A stretch of 37,617 bases of DNA. Origin: an uncultured Eubacteriales bacterium. Its GTDB lineage: Bacteria > Bacillota > Clostridia > Lachnospirales > Bianqueaceae. This document shows positions 14,641-23,371 of the stretch, one piece after another. The notes below the pieces were generated by a model that did no database searches, was not told the origin of the DNA, and saw nothing but the letters and a program-made list of their open reading frames with translations. The first letter of the stretch is position 1, and every line of letters starts with the position of its first letter. The stretch spans positions 1 through 37,617 of the forward strand of contig ONBQ01000120.1 in the NCBI GenBank assembly GCA_900316145.1, in the 5' to 3' direction. The translations under genes and the position numbers were made by a program.

Positions 14641-17052
14641 ATGTACGAGTACGAGAAAACACATCTGCGCCGCCTGCGCAAAGGATTGGCTGAATGCACA
14701 GTCTTGTTGAAGACCAATGGAGATTTCCCGCTTTCTGAGCCCGGAAACATCGCCGCTTTCGGAAATGGCGTGCGCCATACGATCAAGGGCGGAACCGGTT
14801 CCGGCGAAGTCAATTCCCGCTTCTTCATCAATGTGGAAAGAGGATTGGAGAAAGCTGGCTTTACTGTTACGACCAAAGCCTGGCTGGATGATTATGATCA
14901 GATCCTGGTACAAGCCAAGAAGAAGTTCATCCAGGATATCAAGGCGCGTGCCCGCAAGAATCATAAGATGGCGGTCATGGAGGGTATGGGTGCCGTTATG
15001 CCCGAACCCGAGTACGATATTCCGCTGCAGGGTGTGGGAGACACCGCGATCTATGTCCTGGCACGAATCTCCGGCGAAGGCAATGACCGTAAAATGGAAA
15101 AGGGTGATTTCCAGCTCAGCGACACCGAGCGCAGAGATATCTTAAGCCTGGCAGAGCAGTATGAAAAGTTCATGCTGATCATCAATGCGGGCGGCCCGGT
15201 GGATCTGACCCCTGTTTGCGATAAAGTCGAGAACATCCTCGTCCTTTCCCAGCTGGGCGTCGAGACCGGATATACGCTGGCCAACATCCTTTTGGGCAAA
15301 GAGAATCCGTCAGGCAAGCTGACCACCACCTGGGCGGCACAAGAGGATTATTGCCAGATCGGTGAATTTGGCGAAGAAGAGGATACCAGCTATAACGAAG
15401 GCATCTATGTAGGATATCGTTACTTTGATACGGTTGGTAAAAAGGCCCTGTATCCCTTTGGATTCGGCTTAAGCTACACGACCTTTGAAGTGGCTCCGGA
15501 AAATGTCTGTGTGAATGGAGAGCTGGTAAAGGTCTGCGCCAAGGTTACCAATACGGGTTCCTGCGCGGGCAAAGAAGTCGTTCAGGTCTATCTGTCCAAG
15601 CCGCAAGGAGCCTTGGATCAGCCCTATCAGGAACTGGCGGGCTTTGCCAAGACGAATGAGCTTAAGGCAGGAGAATGCGAAGAAGTTACGGTCTGCTTCT
15701 CGCTGAGAGATATTGCTTCCTATGACGCGGAACAGGAAGCCTATGTGCTGGAAGCCGGTGCCTATATCGTACGTGTCGGCAACAGCAGTGTCTGCACGCA
15801 GCCGGCGACCGTCCTGAACCTGTCAGAGACCGTTCTGACCCGCAAAGTGCGTAAAGCCCTTGGAGATCCCGGATTTGAAGATTACAGACCGGAATCTGTC
15901 CAGGAAGAGCTTCCGGAAGATGTCCCGTGCCTTGATCTGGATCCTGCAGCCTTTGAGACAGAGATCTGCCAGTATGATCAGGATCCTGAGATCGATGACT
16001 TTGTCAAGGCGTTAAGCAATGAGCAGCTGGCCTTGATCAATGTTGGCGCTTTCAAGAGCGGCGCTGGTGTTTTAAGCGTCATTGGCGATGCCAGCAGCAG
16101 CGTAGCTGGAGCGGCTGGTCAAAGCACGGAAAAAGTGCCAGGTCTTCCTTCCTTGATCATGGCGGATGGCCCTGCCGGATTGCGCCTGAACAAACAGTTC
16201 TACATTGATGAAAAGGGCGTACATGGGCTCGGTGGTGGATTGCCGGACAGCATGCTGGATCTTCTGCCGAAACCGGCTGCATTCTTTATGAATCGCAAGC
16301 CTCGTGTTCCGAAGGGAACGGAGGTCATGGACCAGTACGCGACCGCGATCCCGATCGGTACCGCCATCGCGCAGAGCTTTAACTTAGAGTTTGCCAAGAC
16401 CTGCGGCGATGTGGTCGGTACGGAAATGGAAATGTTCCATGTGAACCTGTGGCTGGCGCCTGCGCTGAATATTCATAGAAGCGTCCTTTGCGGCCGTAAC
16501 TTTGAGTATTATTCCGAAGATCCGTACATCAGCGGACGTATGGCGGCCGCTATCACGCTGGGTGTCCAGCAGCATCCCGGCTGCGGAACCACCATCAAGC
16601 ATTATGCGGCCAACAATCAGGAGACCAACCGTTACGCCAATAACAGCCATGTTTCCGAACGCGCGATGCGTGAGATCTATCTGCGTGGATTCGAACTGTG
16701 CGTGAAAGAATCACAGCCGAAGTCGGTCATGACCTCTTATAACCTGTTGAACGGAGTCCACACCTCTGAACGCAGAGACCTGACCCAGGATATCCTACGG
16801 GATGAATTTGGATTCAAAGGCATCGTGATGACAGACTGGGTCATCGCGATGATGGTCTCCAAGAACAGCAAATATGAAGTAGCGAAAGCCGGCAAAGTCG
16901 CGGCGGCCTCCGGAGAATTGTTCATGCCGGGCAGCAAAGCAGACTATGAAAACGTGCTGGCCATGCTGAAAGAAGGAACGCTGACTCGTCATCAGCTGGA
17001 GATCAACGCGACCAGAGTGTATAAAATGGCATTGGAGCTTTGTGAAGCATGA
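14641..17052 (+). CDS. Glycoside hydrolase family 3, circularly permuted beta-glycosidase
   Basis: About 803 residues, no signal peptide, so cytoplasmic. The domain order is reversed relative to classical GH3: first the alpha/beta sandwich (about 40-230; LIINAGGPVDL, NILLGKENPSGKLTTTWA, YPFGFGLSYTTFE), then a fibronectin-III-like domain (about 290-390; KVTNTGSCAGKEVVQVYLSKP), then the TIM barrel (about 440-800). Barrel motifs are MADGPAGLR, LAPALNIHRSVLCGRNFEYYSEDP, TTIKHYAANNQETNR, and the nucleophile Asp about 732 in IVMTDW. This order is known from some ruminococcal-type GH3 enzymes. Likely activity is beta-glucosidase or beta-xylosidase. AAAGGA precedes two adjacent ATGs (14638, 14641); the second is better spaced. 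The gene follows the PfkB gene by 13 bases and overlaps the next by four. Confidence 0.92.
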   Translation: MYEYEKTHLRRLRKGLAECTVLLKTNGDFPLSEPGNIAAFGNGVRHTIKGGTGSGEVNSRFFINVERGLEKAGFTVTTKAWLDDYDQILVQAKKKFIQDIKARARKNHKMAVMEGMGAVMPEPEYDIPLQGVGDTAIYVLARISGEGNDRKMEKGDFQLSDTERRDILSLAEQYEKFMLIINAGGPVDLTPVCDKVENILVLSQLGVETGYTLANILLGKENPSGKLTTTWAAQEDYCQIGEFGEEEDTSYNEGIYVGYRYFDTVGKKALYPFGFGLSYTTFEVAPENVCVNGELVKVCAKVTNTGSCAGKEVVQVYLSKPQGALDQPYQELAGFAKTNELKAGECEEVTVCFSLRDIASYDAEQEAYVLEAGAYIVRVGNSSVCTQPATVLNLSETVLTRKVRKALGDPGFEDYRPESVQEELPEDVPCLDLDPAAFETEICQYDQDPEIDDFVKALSNEQLALINVGAFKSGAGVLSVIGDASSSVAGAAGQSTEKVPGLPSLIMADGPAGLRLNKQFYIDEKGVHGLGGGLPDSMLDLLPKPAAFFMNRKPRVPKGTEVMDQYATAIPIGTAIAQSFNLEFAKTCGDVVGTEMEMFHVNLWLAPALNIHRSVLCGRNFEYYSEDPYISGRMAAAITLGVQQHPGCGTTIKHYAANNQETNRYANNSHVSERAMREIYLRGFELCVKESQPKSVMTSYNLLNGVHTSERRDLTQDILRDEFGFKGIVMTDWVIAMMVSKNSKYEVAKAGKVAAASGELFMPGSKADYENVLAMLKEGTLTRHQLEINATRVYKMALELCEA

Positions 17053-18830
17053 GTACTTTCATGATCATCGTGCTGATCCTGATCGGGATCCTTTGTATCG
17101 CGGCCATGGAGCTGAATAAAAACACGCTCCTTGGCCCGATCCTGATCGTGGCAGCCGTAGCGGAATTTATCTTTATCTGGCCCAGATTGATCCTGGGTCA
17201 GCCAGGGTATCTTAAAGTCATAGCCTGGATCCTGTTCTTTGTATGTGTACTGATCATTTTCTATATTTCACAAGGGCCGGAAAAGGATCATCCGGCTGTC
17301 GAGGGAAAGGACCCGAGGACGACAAAAGTCATCACCATCGAACAGGGACGCTTGATCGGTGTTTATACCGAGGATAAAAAGGTCGAGGTATATGCGGGCA
17401 TCCCCTATGCCAAACCGCCGGTAGGAGATCTGCGCTGGAAGGAACCGCAGGATCCGGAACCCTGGGATGATGTCTTTAAGGCTGATCATTTCGGCCCCAT
17501 GAGCATGCAGGAGCAGGCGCCTGCGATCGTATCTTCTTTGACGCAGATCGCTGCTTATCATGATTATAAGATCACGACCAAGGATGATCACCGGGAGAAG
17601 AACAGCGAGGATTCCTTATATCTGAATGTCTGGAAACCGGTCACAGAGGAAACCGGATTGCCGGTCCTGGTCTATATCCATGGGGGTTCCTTAACCAGCG
17701 GTCAGACCTGGTACGCGGATCATAGCGGCGAAGGTCTGGCACGAAAAGGCGTGATCGTGGTCAGCATGGCCTATCGTGTCGGTATTTTCGGATTCTTCGC
17801 CGATAAAGACCTGAAGAAGGAATCTCCCTATGGGACAACAGGAAACTATGGCCTGTTGGATCAGATCCAGGCCTTAAAGTGGGTACAGAAGAATATCGCG
17901 GCCTTCGGAGGAGATCCTTCCAATGTCACGATCGCCGGAGAATTCGCCGGAAGCGTTTGCGTAACGGCCTTGTGCACCTCGCCACTGGCCAGAGGGCTCT
18001 TCCAGAGAGCGATCGGAGAAAGCTCCACCATGACAGCAAAAAAGCCGGCTCATTCGTTCCGAACCTTGGAAGAGGCCTATGATGCAGCGGAAAAGACCAA
18101 GGAAGAGTGGAAAGCTTCTTCTCTGGAAGCGTTGCGCGCCATTCCCGCAAAAAAGCTGGTCAAGGCTTCAAAGGATCATCATCACGTGACCATCGATGGC
18201 TACGTCCTGAAGGAAACACCGTATGAATCCTATCGCAAAGGCTGGTATAATGAACGGCAGATCCTGCACGGCTACAATAAGCTCGAAGGACAGGCATTTG
18301 TTCTGGCTGATCCGGCCAATATGAAGAATTACCGGGATAAGGTCCGAAAGATCTTCAAGCGCCATACCGACGAGGTGATGGAATTATTCCCAGCCTCCAA
18401 TAACGCGGAAGCGAAACAAAACTGGATCGATATTTTTTCGGCCGTATTTTTTACTTATGGTCATTATAACTGGACCAGACAGGCCTTGCAGAACCACATC
18501 CCGGTCTATGAGTATTATTTTACCAAGGAGAATCGCCGGATCGGACCGAATCACGCGGGAGAGATGATCTATTTCTATCACATGATCCCGAAGGATTCCA
18601 AGCTGTTTGATGAAGCGGATCGGAAACTGAGTGATACGATCTCGGATTATATCGTGAATTTCGTAAAAACGGGCGACCCCAATGGAGAAGGATTACCGGA
18701 ATGGAAGGCTCAGGAAGATCCGACAACGGTGCTGGAATTGAATGAAACTATTGCCCCGGTAGAAGAACGCTTCCTGAAACTGTATGAGATCCTGGATCAG
18801 GTCATGGAAGAAGACCCGCTGGATCTGTAA
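17049..18830 (+). CDS. Membrane-anchored carboxylesterase-fold protein lacking the nucleophilic serine
   Basis: A 593-residue protein with three N-terminal hydrophobic segments (about 1-20, 28-51, 56-75) followed by a type-B carboxylesterase domain (about 95-580). Family motifs are plain: YAGIPYAKPPVGDLRWKEP, EDSLYLNVWKP, the oxyanion loop HGGS at 211, MAYRVGIFGF, and GNYGLLDQIQALKWVQKNIAAFGGDPSNVTIAGE. The nucleophile elbow, normally GESAG, reads GEFAG: Phe at 299, codon TTC, one base from Ser. The other triad members remain, Glu413 in NKLEGQ and His502 in PNHAGE. Either the enzyme is inactive and has a binding role (compare neuroligin-like pseudo-esterases), or this is a recent mutation or sequence error. 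The ATG overlaps the GH3 stop as ATGA; it is the last gene of the operon. Confidence 0.88.
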   Translation: MSTFMIIVLILIGILCIAAMELNKNTLLGPILIVAAVAEFIFIWPRLILGQPGYLKVIAWILFFVCVLIIFYISQGPEKDHPAVEGKDPRTTKVITIEQGRLIGVYTEDKKVEVYAGIPYAKPPVGDLRWKEPQDPEPWDDVFKADHFGPMSMQEQAPAIVSSLTQIAAYHDYKITTKDDHREKNSEDSLYLNVWKPVTEETGLPVLVYIHGGSLTSGQTWYADHSGEGLARKGVIVVSMAYRVGIFGFFADKDLKKESPYGTTGNYGLLDQIQALKWVQKNIAAFGGDPSNVTIAGEFAGSVCVTALCTSPLARGLFQRAIGESSTMTAKKPAHSFRTLEEAYDAAEKTKEEWKASSLEALRAIPAKKLVKASKDHHHVTIDGYVLKETPYESYRKGWYNERQILHGYNKLEGQAFVLADPANMKNYRDKVRKIFKRHTDEVMELFPASNNAEAKQNWIDIFSAVFFTYGHYNWTRQALQNHIPVYEYYFTKENRRIGPNHAGEMIYFYHMIPKDSKLFDEADRKLSDTISDYIVNFVKTGDPNGEGLPEWKAQEDPTTVLELNETIAPVEERFLKLYEILDQVMEEDPLDL

Positions 18831-18840
18831 GAAAGGCAAG

Positions 18841-18889
18841 AAAAAGCATATCCTTAAGCTGCATGAAAGCGATAAGGATATGCTTTTTT
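18841..18889. terminator. Bidirectional terminator between the esterase-like gene and the uvrA-like gene
   Basis: AAAAAGCATATCCTTA (18841-18856) pairs with TAAGGATATGCTTTTT (18873-18888), with A and T runs on the two flanks. It serves the convergent genes on both sides. Confidence 0.9.
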
Positions 18890-18890
18890 G

Positions 18891-21164
18891 TTACAGATAG
18901 GCTTTGGTAACCGAAGATCCACAATGGATGATCTGTTCCGGAGGACCGGCAAATAGGATCTGTCCGCCTGCGTCACCTGCGCCGGGACCCAGTTCGATCA
19001 GATGATCGGCTTGCTTTATCACGTCCAGACTATGTTCGATCAGGATCAGGGTGTTGCCCTGGTCGACCATCTCCTGGAAGAGAACGAGAAGTCGCCTGAT
19101 ATCATCCAAATGCAGACCGTTGGTCGGTTCATCCAGAATGAAGAGACGTTTTGCGTCAGGTTCCTTTTCGATCTGCCACAATTCACTGGCCAGCTTGACT
19201 CGCTGCAGTTCGCCGCCGGACAAGGTCGTCATGCTTTGATTGAGATGGAGATACCCCAGGCCGACCCGTTCCAAAGTGCGAAGACGATAGAGAAAGTCTT
19301 CTTTTTCAAAAAATACGCAGGCCTCCCGAACAGTCATAGCCATGACATCCGCTATCGTCTTTCCATTATACAGGTAAGAGAGCGCTTCCTGATTATAACG
19401 CTGTCCCTTGCACAACTCACACACCGTTTCGATGGTTTCCATGTATGCCATGTCCGATGATATGACGCCACGACCCTGACAGGCCGGACACGCGCCTTTG
19501 GAATTGAACGAAAACCAGGTGTTGGACACATGATTGGCCTTGGCGAACCGGTTGCGGATGGGGTCTGAAATATCCAGGTAGGTCGCGGTCGTGGAGCGCA
19601 GGTTGATGCCGATATCCCGCTGCCCGATAAAGACCGCGGGCAGACCGTCGTAAGCTTCATATTCTTTCAGAAACGCATCGATCAGGGAACTCTTGCCAGA
19701 GCCTGCCACACCGGCGATGACAGTGAGAACTCCCATAGGAATATCCACATCAACAGATTTCAGATTATGGAAGGAAATGTCCTTTAATGAAAAACAGGAG
19801 GATGGCTTGCGGCCTCTGGAGGAGAAAACAGTCTTTCGGCGAAGCATCTGTCCCGTTGTCGTTTCCGAGAGCAGCAGATCGCCATAAGACCCTTTAAAGG
19901 TGATCTCACCGCCGTGATCCCCGGCACCGGGACCCATGTCGACGATATAATCGGCTAAAGCAATGATCTCGCGATGGTGCTCCACGATCAGGATGGTATT
20001 GCCGTGGTCACGCAGCCGGATCAGAGAGCGCTTCAGGCGTTCGATATCCTGCGGATGCAGTCCGACACTGGGTTCATCCAAGACATAAACGATATCCGTC
20101 AAAGCGGAATAGATGTACTTCGCGATCTTGATGCGCTGCGCTTCACCGCCTGAAAGAGTTGATGTACCACGGCTGAGCGACAGGTATCCCAGACCGATCT
20201 CGATCAGGGCCGACAAACGGCGCGTCAGTTCACGCACCATATCCTGAGCCAGAGGATCTTCGATCTGACGGACCCAGCTTAAGGCGTCTGGAATGGTCAT
20301 ATCGCACACCTCAGCAATGTTTTTGCCGAGGATCCGGCAGCTGCGGACCCGTTCATTTAAACGGCTGCCGCCGCACTCCGGACAGGTGAAGGTGGAGATC
20401 ATCCGATCCAGTACTTTTTGCTGACGCTTGCCTTCTTTCGTCGTGATGATGCTGCGGTACATGCGAGGGTACATGCCCTCGAATTTCGCGGATTTCGGCC
20501 AGTTGGCCGGCGGGTTCTTCAGCCGGATCTGGGGAGAGTACAGGAAGAGATCCAGCTCTTCTTTCGAATAATCTTTGATCTTCTTGTTCAGATCGAATAA
20601 GCCGCTGTAGGCATAGCGCTTCCAACGCCAGGCACCTGTCGTGAAGGTGGGGAAGTGGATCACATCCTCATCATTCAGGCATTTATTGAAATCCACGAGC
20701 TTATGGATGTCCAGCTCGGTCACTTCTCCCAGACCTTCGCAGCGAGGGCACTGCCCGGAGGGATGGTTGAAAGAAAAGGTGTCAGAATAGCCTACGAAAG
20801 GCTGACCGATGCGGGAGAACAGCAGCCGAAGAAGGGCATAGATGTCGGTATAGGTACCGACGGTGGAGCGGCTGTTCAGTCCGGGCTTTTTCTGATCGAT
20901 CAAAATGGTCACAGGCAGGTTCTCGATCCGTTCCACAGAAGGACGACCGTATTTGGGAAGATACTGCTGGACGAAGCTGGGAAATGTTTCATTCAGCTCC
21001 CGGCGTGACTCGGCCGCAATCGTATCAAGACAAAGGGAACTCTTGCCCGATCCCGAGACTCCCGTAAATACAGTGATCTTTTTCTTGGGGATCTCCAGAG
21101 AAATATTTTTCAGGTTATTCTGCGTAGCTCCGTAGATGCGGATGGTATCCGGTCTGTCAGTCAT
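18891..21164 (-). CDS. Short UvrA-like excinuclease ABC ATPase
   Basis: A 757-residue ABC ATPase of the UvrA family with two nucleotide-binding halves: Walker A TGVSGSGKSSL near residue 35 and AGVAGSGKSSL near 480, signatures TLSGGEAQRIKIA and TLSGGELQRVKLA, Walker B VYVLDEPSVGLHP and FILDEPTNGLHLD. Zinc modules CPRCEGLGEV, CPECGGSRL, CPACQGRG and CELCKGQRY remain. True UvrA is about 940 residues; this shorter form fits the UvrA2 / drug-resistance class, which usually lacks the UvrB-binding region. Roles proposed for that class are resistance to DNA-intercalating drugs rather than core repair. It is translated after the DJ-1 gene with an eight-base overlap. Confidence 0.92.
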   Translation of the reverse strand: MTDRPDTIRIYGATQNNLKNISLEIPKKKITVFTGVSGSGKSSLCLDTIAAESRRELNETFPSFVQQYLPKYGRPSVERIENLPVTILIDQKKPGLNSRSTVGTYTDIYALLRLLFSRIGQPFVGYSDTFSFNHPSGQCPRCEGLGEVTELDIHKLVDFNKCLNDEDVIHFPTFTTGAWRWKRYAYSGLFDLNKKIKDYSKEELDLFLYSPQIRLKNPPANWPKSAKFEGMYPRMYRSIITTKEGKRQQKVLDRMISTFTCPECGGSRLNERVRSCRILGKNIAEVCDMTIPDALSWVRQIEDPLAQDMVRELTRRLSALIEIGLGYLSLSRGTSTLSGGEAQRIKIAKYIYSALTDIVYVLDEPSVGLHPQDIERLKRSLIRLRDHGNTILIVEHHREIIALADYIVDMGPGAGDHGGEITFKGSYGDLLLSETTTGQMLRRKTVFSSRGRKPSSCFSLKDISFHNLKSVDVDIPMGVLTVIAGVAGSGKSSLIDAFLKEYEAYDGLPAVFIGQRDIGINLRSTTATYLDISDPIRNRFAKANHVSNTWFSFNSKGACPACQGRGVISSDMAYMETIETVCELCKGQRYNQEALSYLYNGKTIADVMAMTVREACVFFEKEDFLYRLRTLERVGLGYLHLNQSMTTLSGGELQRVKLASELWQIEKEPDAKRLFILDEPTNGLHLDDIRRLLVLFQEMVDQGNTLILIEHSLDVIKQADHLIELGPGAGDAGGQILFAGPPEQIIHCGSSVTKAYL

Positions 21165-21735
21165 GGAGCGTGCCTGCTGTCAGATATTGCGAATACATCA
21201 TACCGTCACGCAGCGGCTGGCTGTTGCCACCCAATACATCAACGAGGGTGAAAGCAAATTCCATGGCGGTACCGGCACCGCGGCTGGTGATGAGTTTGTC
21301 ATCCACGATGACCGCTTTATCGGTGTGATAGACCGCGTCTGCAAACAAAGATTCCAGATCCGCGCCGGGGTAGGAAGTAACATGGCGGCCTGTTGTGATG
21401 CCGGCTTTGGCCAGGATTTGGGGTGCCGCGCAGATCGCCGCAACATACTTTTCAGGATCCCGGTCAAAGACCTGGACCAGACGGATGACTTCGTCACAGT
21501 CCCTGAGATGGATAGAGCCGGGCAGCCCGCCAGGGCATACGATCATATCAAACTCTTCCAGGGGATCGGATAAGGTCAGATCCGCCTGAACGGCAATGCC
21601 GTGAGAACCGGTGACGACGGAACCGGTCACGCCAACCGTTTTACAATCAAACCCGGCCCGGCGCAGGATATCGACCGGTGTCAGGGCTTCGATCTCTTCA
21701 AAACCTTCCGCAAGAAATACGGCGATCTTTTTCAT
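21157..21735 (-). CDS. DJ-1/PfpI family protein (YajL/ThiJ-like)
   Basis: A 192-residue protein starting MKKIAVFLAEGFEEIEALTPVDILRRAG, which is classic DJ-1. The reactive cysteine sits in the elbow AAICAAPQILAKAG and is supported by the conserved Glu in AEGFEE. HVTSYPG and ITSRGAGTAMEFAFTLVDVLGG are also family blocks. Members act as redox-sensitive chaperones, glyoxalase III or deglycase-type enzymes; which one cannot be said. The ATG at 21735 follows GAGGAAAA; a longer frame to 21801 lies over the promoter. It is first in an operon with the uvrA-like gene. Confidence 0.92.
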   Translation of the reverse strand: MKKIAVFLAEGFEEIEALTPVDILRRAGFDCKTVGVTGSVVTGSHGIAVQADLTLSDPLEEFDMIVCPGGLPGSIHLRDCDEVIRLVQVFDRDPEKYVAAICAAPQILAKAGITTGRHVTSYPGADLESLFADAVYHTDKAVIVDDKLITSRGAGTAMEFAFTLVDVLGGNSQPLRDGMMYSQYLTAGTLHD

Positions 21736-21772
21736 ATTTTTTCCTCTTTTCTCTAAGCCGAAATGTATATCC

Positions 21773-21801
21773 AGTATAACGGAACAGAGTATAAAAAGCA
21801 A
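21773..21801 (-). promoter_or_regulatory. Sigma-A promoter of the DJ-1 / uvrA-like operon
   Basis: On the minus strand TTGCTT (21801-21796), a 17-base spacer and TATACT (21778-21773). It is back-to-back with the pyruvate kinase promoter. Confidence 0.7.
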
Positions 21802-21829
21802 GGTTTGGTAGACAGGTGAGAAAAGAATG

Positions 21830-21838
21830 TGCTATAAT
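21830..21838 (+). promoter_or_regulatory. Extended -10 promoter of pyk
   Basis: TGC directly before TATAAT (21833-21838), 56 bases upstream of the pyk ATG. No good -35 is present at the usual spacing, which fits an extended -10 promoter. Confidence 0.65.
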
Positions 21839-21894
21839 GATAGCAAGATTTACCGGAGTTTTAGATTCTATCATTTCATAAAGGAGAGTTCGTT

Positions 21895-23325
21895 ATGCGT
21901 AAAACTAAAATCATTTGCACGATCGGACCAGCCAGTGAGTCGAAAGAGACCCTTCGGAAAATGTGCCACGCCGGTATGAACGTAGCGCGTCTGAATTTCT
22001 CTCACGGGACCCATGATGAGCATCAGGTCAAGATCGAAGCGATTAAAGAGGTCAGAAAAGAGCTTGGCATGCCGATCGCGATCATGCTGGACACCAAGGG
22101 ACCGGAATACAGGATCGGAGTGTTTGAGAATAAAAGAGTTACGCTGGAAGAGGGGCAGGAGTTCATCTTTTCCTGTACAGACTGTGTAGGAGATATCCAT
22201 CACGTATCGGTCAGTTACAAGAACATGTACAAGGAACTGCACATCGGGGATGAGATCCTGGTCAATAACGGCCTTGTGGTATGCCGCGTAAAAAAGATCG
22301 AAGGACATGACGTGATCTGTGATGTCATTTCCGGCGGGGTCCTGTCTGATAAAAAGAGCATGAACTTCCCCGGCAAAGTCATGGCGGATGATTTCTTAAG
22401 TGAACAGGATAAATCAGACCTCCTGTTCGGCATTCAAAACGGAGTGGATTTCGTCGCGGCTTCCTTTGTTTCGACCGGAGATGACGCCCGGGCTATGAGA
22501 GAATTCCTGGATCAGAACGGTGGAGAGAAGATCGACATTATCGCAAAGATCGAGAACCGCTCCGGCGTTCAGCATATCGAGGATATATGTGAATATTCCG
22601 CCGGCATCATGGTCGCTCGTGGTGATCTGGGCGTGGAACTTCCTTTTTCCGAAGTTCCTTCCGTGCAAAAAGAGATCGTGGAGAAGTGCCGCATGCTGGG
22701 CAAGCGCGTCATCATCGCGACGGAAATGCTGGAATCCATGATCGAAAATATTCGTCCCACGCGCGCGGAGGCATCTGATATCGCGAACGCGATCTATGAC
22801 GGGGCTTCCGCTATCATGCTGTCGGGAGAGTCCGCCGCGGGCAAGCATCCGGTAGAGGCGGTCAAAACGATGGCAGAGATCGCGGAAGAGACGGAAAAGC
22901 ACATCGATTACGCGGACCTGTTCCAAAAGATCCGTTTCCAGACCCGCACCAATCTGGACGCCATTTCCCATGCAGCCTGCCAGATGGCGGTCGATGTCGA
23001 TGCCAAGGCCATCGCGGTATCCTCCATATCCGGTATCACAGCCCGCATGATCAGCCGGTTCCGCTGCCCGGCACCGATCATCGGTATCACAACTTCAGAA
23101 GCGGCTTATCGTAAGCTGGCGCTCTCCTGGGGCGTGACCCCGCTTCTGTGCGAAGAATTCCCCTCGATCGATGTGATCTTCTATCATGCCTTAAGAGAGA
23201 CGGTCGATCTGTTGGATCTTCATGATGGAGATAACGTGATCCTGACCGGCGGCCTGATCGGTGGAGGAGGCACCAACACTATTCGTCTGGAAAGCGTAAA
23301 ACACCGGGTCAAGCCGGTCGAATAA
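21895..23325 (+). CDS. pyk: Pyruvate kinase
   Basis: A 476-residue glycolytic enzyme that makes pyruvate and ATP from phosphoenolpyruvate and ADP. Motifs: KTKIICTIGPAS at the N-terminus, NVARLNFSHG, IMLDTKGPEYRIG (Glu for the usual Ile in PEIR-type text), FVAASFV, IIAKIENRSGV (catalytic Lys), IMVARGDLGVELP, and the active-site helix IRPTRAEASDIANAIYDGASAIMLSGESAAGKHPVEAV. It ends at normal length without the extra PEP-utilizer domain found in Bacillus Pyk. AAGGAG lies before the ATG. It is a monocistronic unit with its own promoter and terminator. Confidence 0.96.
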   Translation: MRKTKIICTIGPASESKETLRKMCHAGMNVARLNFSHGTHDEHQVKIEAIKEVRKELGMPIAIMLDTKGPEYRIGVFENKRVTLEEGQEFIFSCTDCVGDIHHVSVSYKNMYKELHIGDEILVNNGLVVCRVKKIEGHDVICDVISGGVLSDKKSMNFPGKVMADDFLSEQDKSDLLFGIQNGVDFVAASFVSTGDDARAMREFLDQNGGEKIDIIAKIENRSGVQHIEDICEYSAGIMVARGDLGVELPFSEVPSVQKEIVEKCRMLGKRVIIATEMLESMIENIRPTRAEASDIANAIYDGASAIMLSGESAAGKHPVEAVKTMAEIAEETEKHIDYADLFQKIRFQTRTNLDAISHAACQMAVDVDAKAIAVSSISGITARMISRFRCPAPIIGITTSEAAYRKLALSWGVTPLLCEEFPSIDVIFYHALRETVDLLDLHDGDNVILTGGLIGGGGTNTIRLESVKHRVKPVE

Positions 23326-23371
23326 AAAAACAAGGATGACAGAGGAACACCTCTATCATCCTTTCTTTTTT
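23324..23371. terminator. Bidirectional terminator between pyk and the SDR gene
   Basis: AAGGATGACAGAGG (23332-23345) pairs with CCTCTATCATCCTT (23350-23363) with one mismatch; an A run lies on the left and a T run on the right. Confidence 0.85.
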
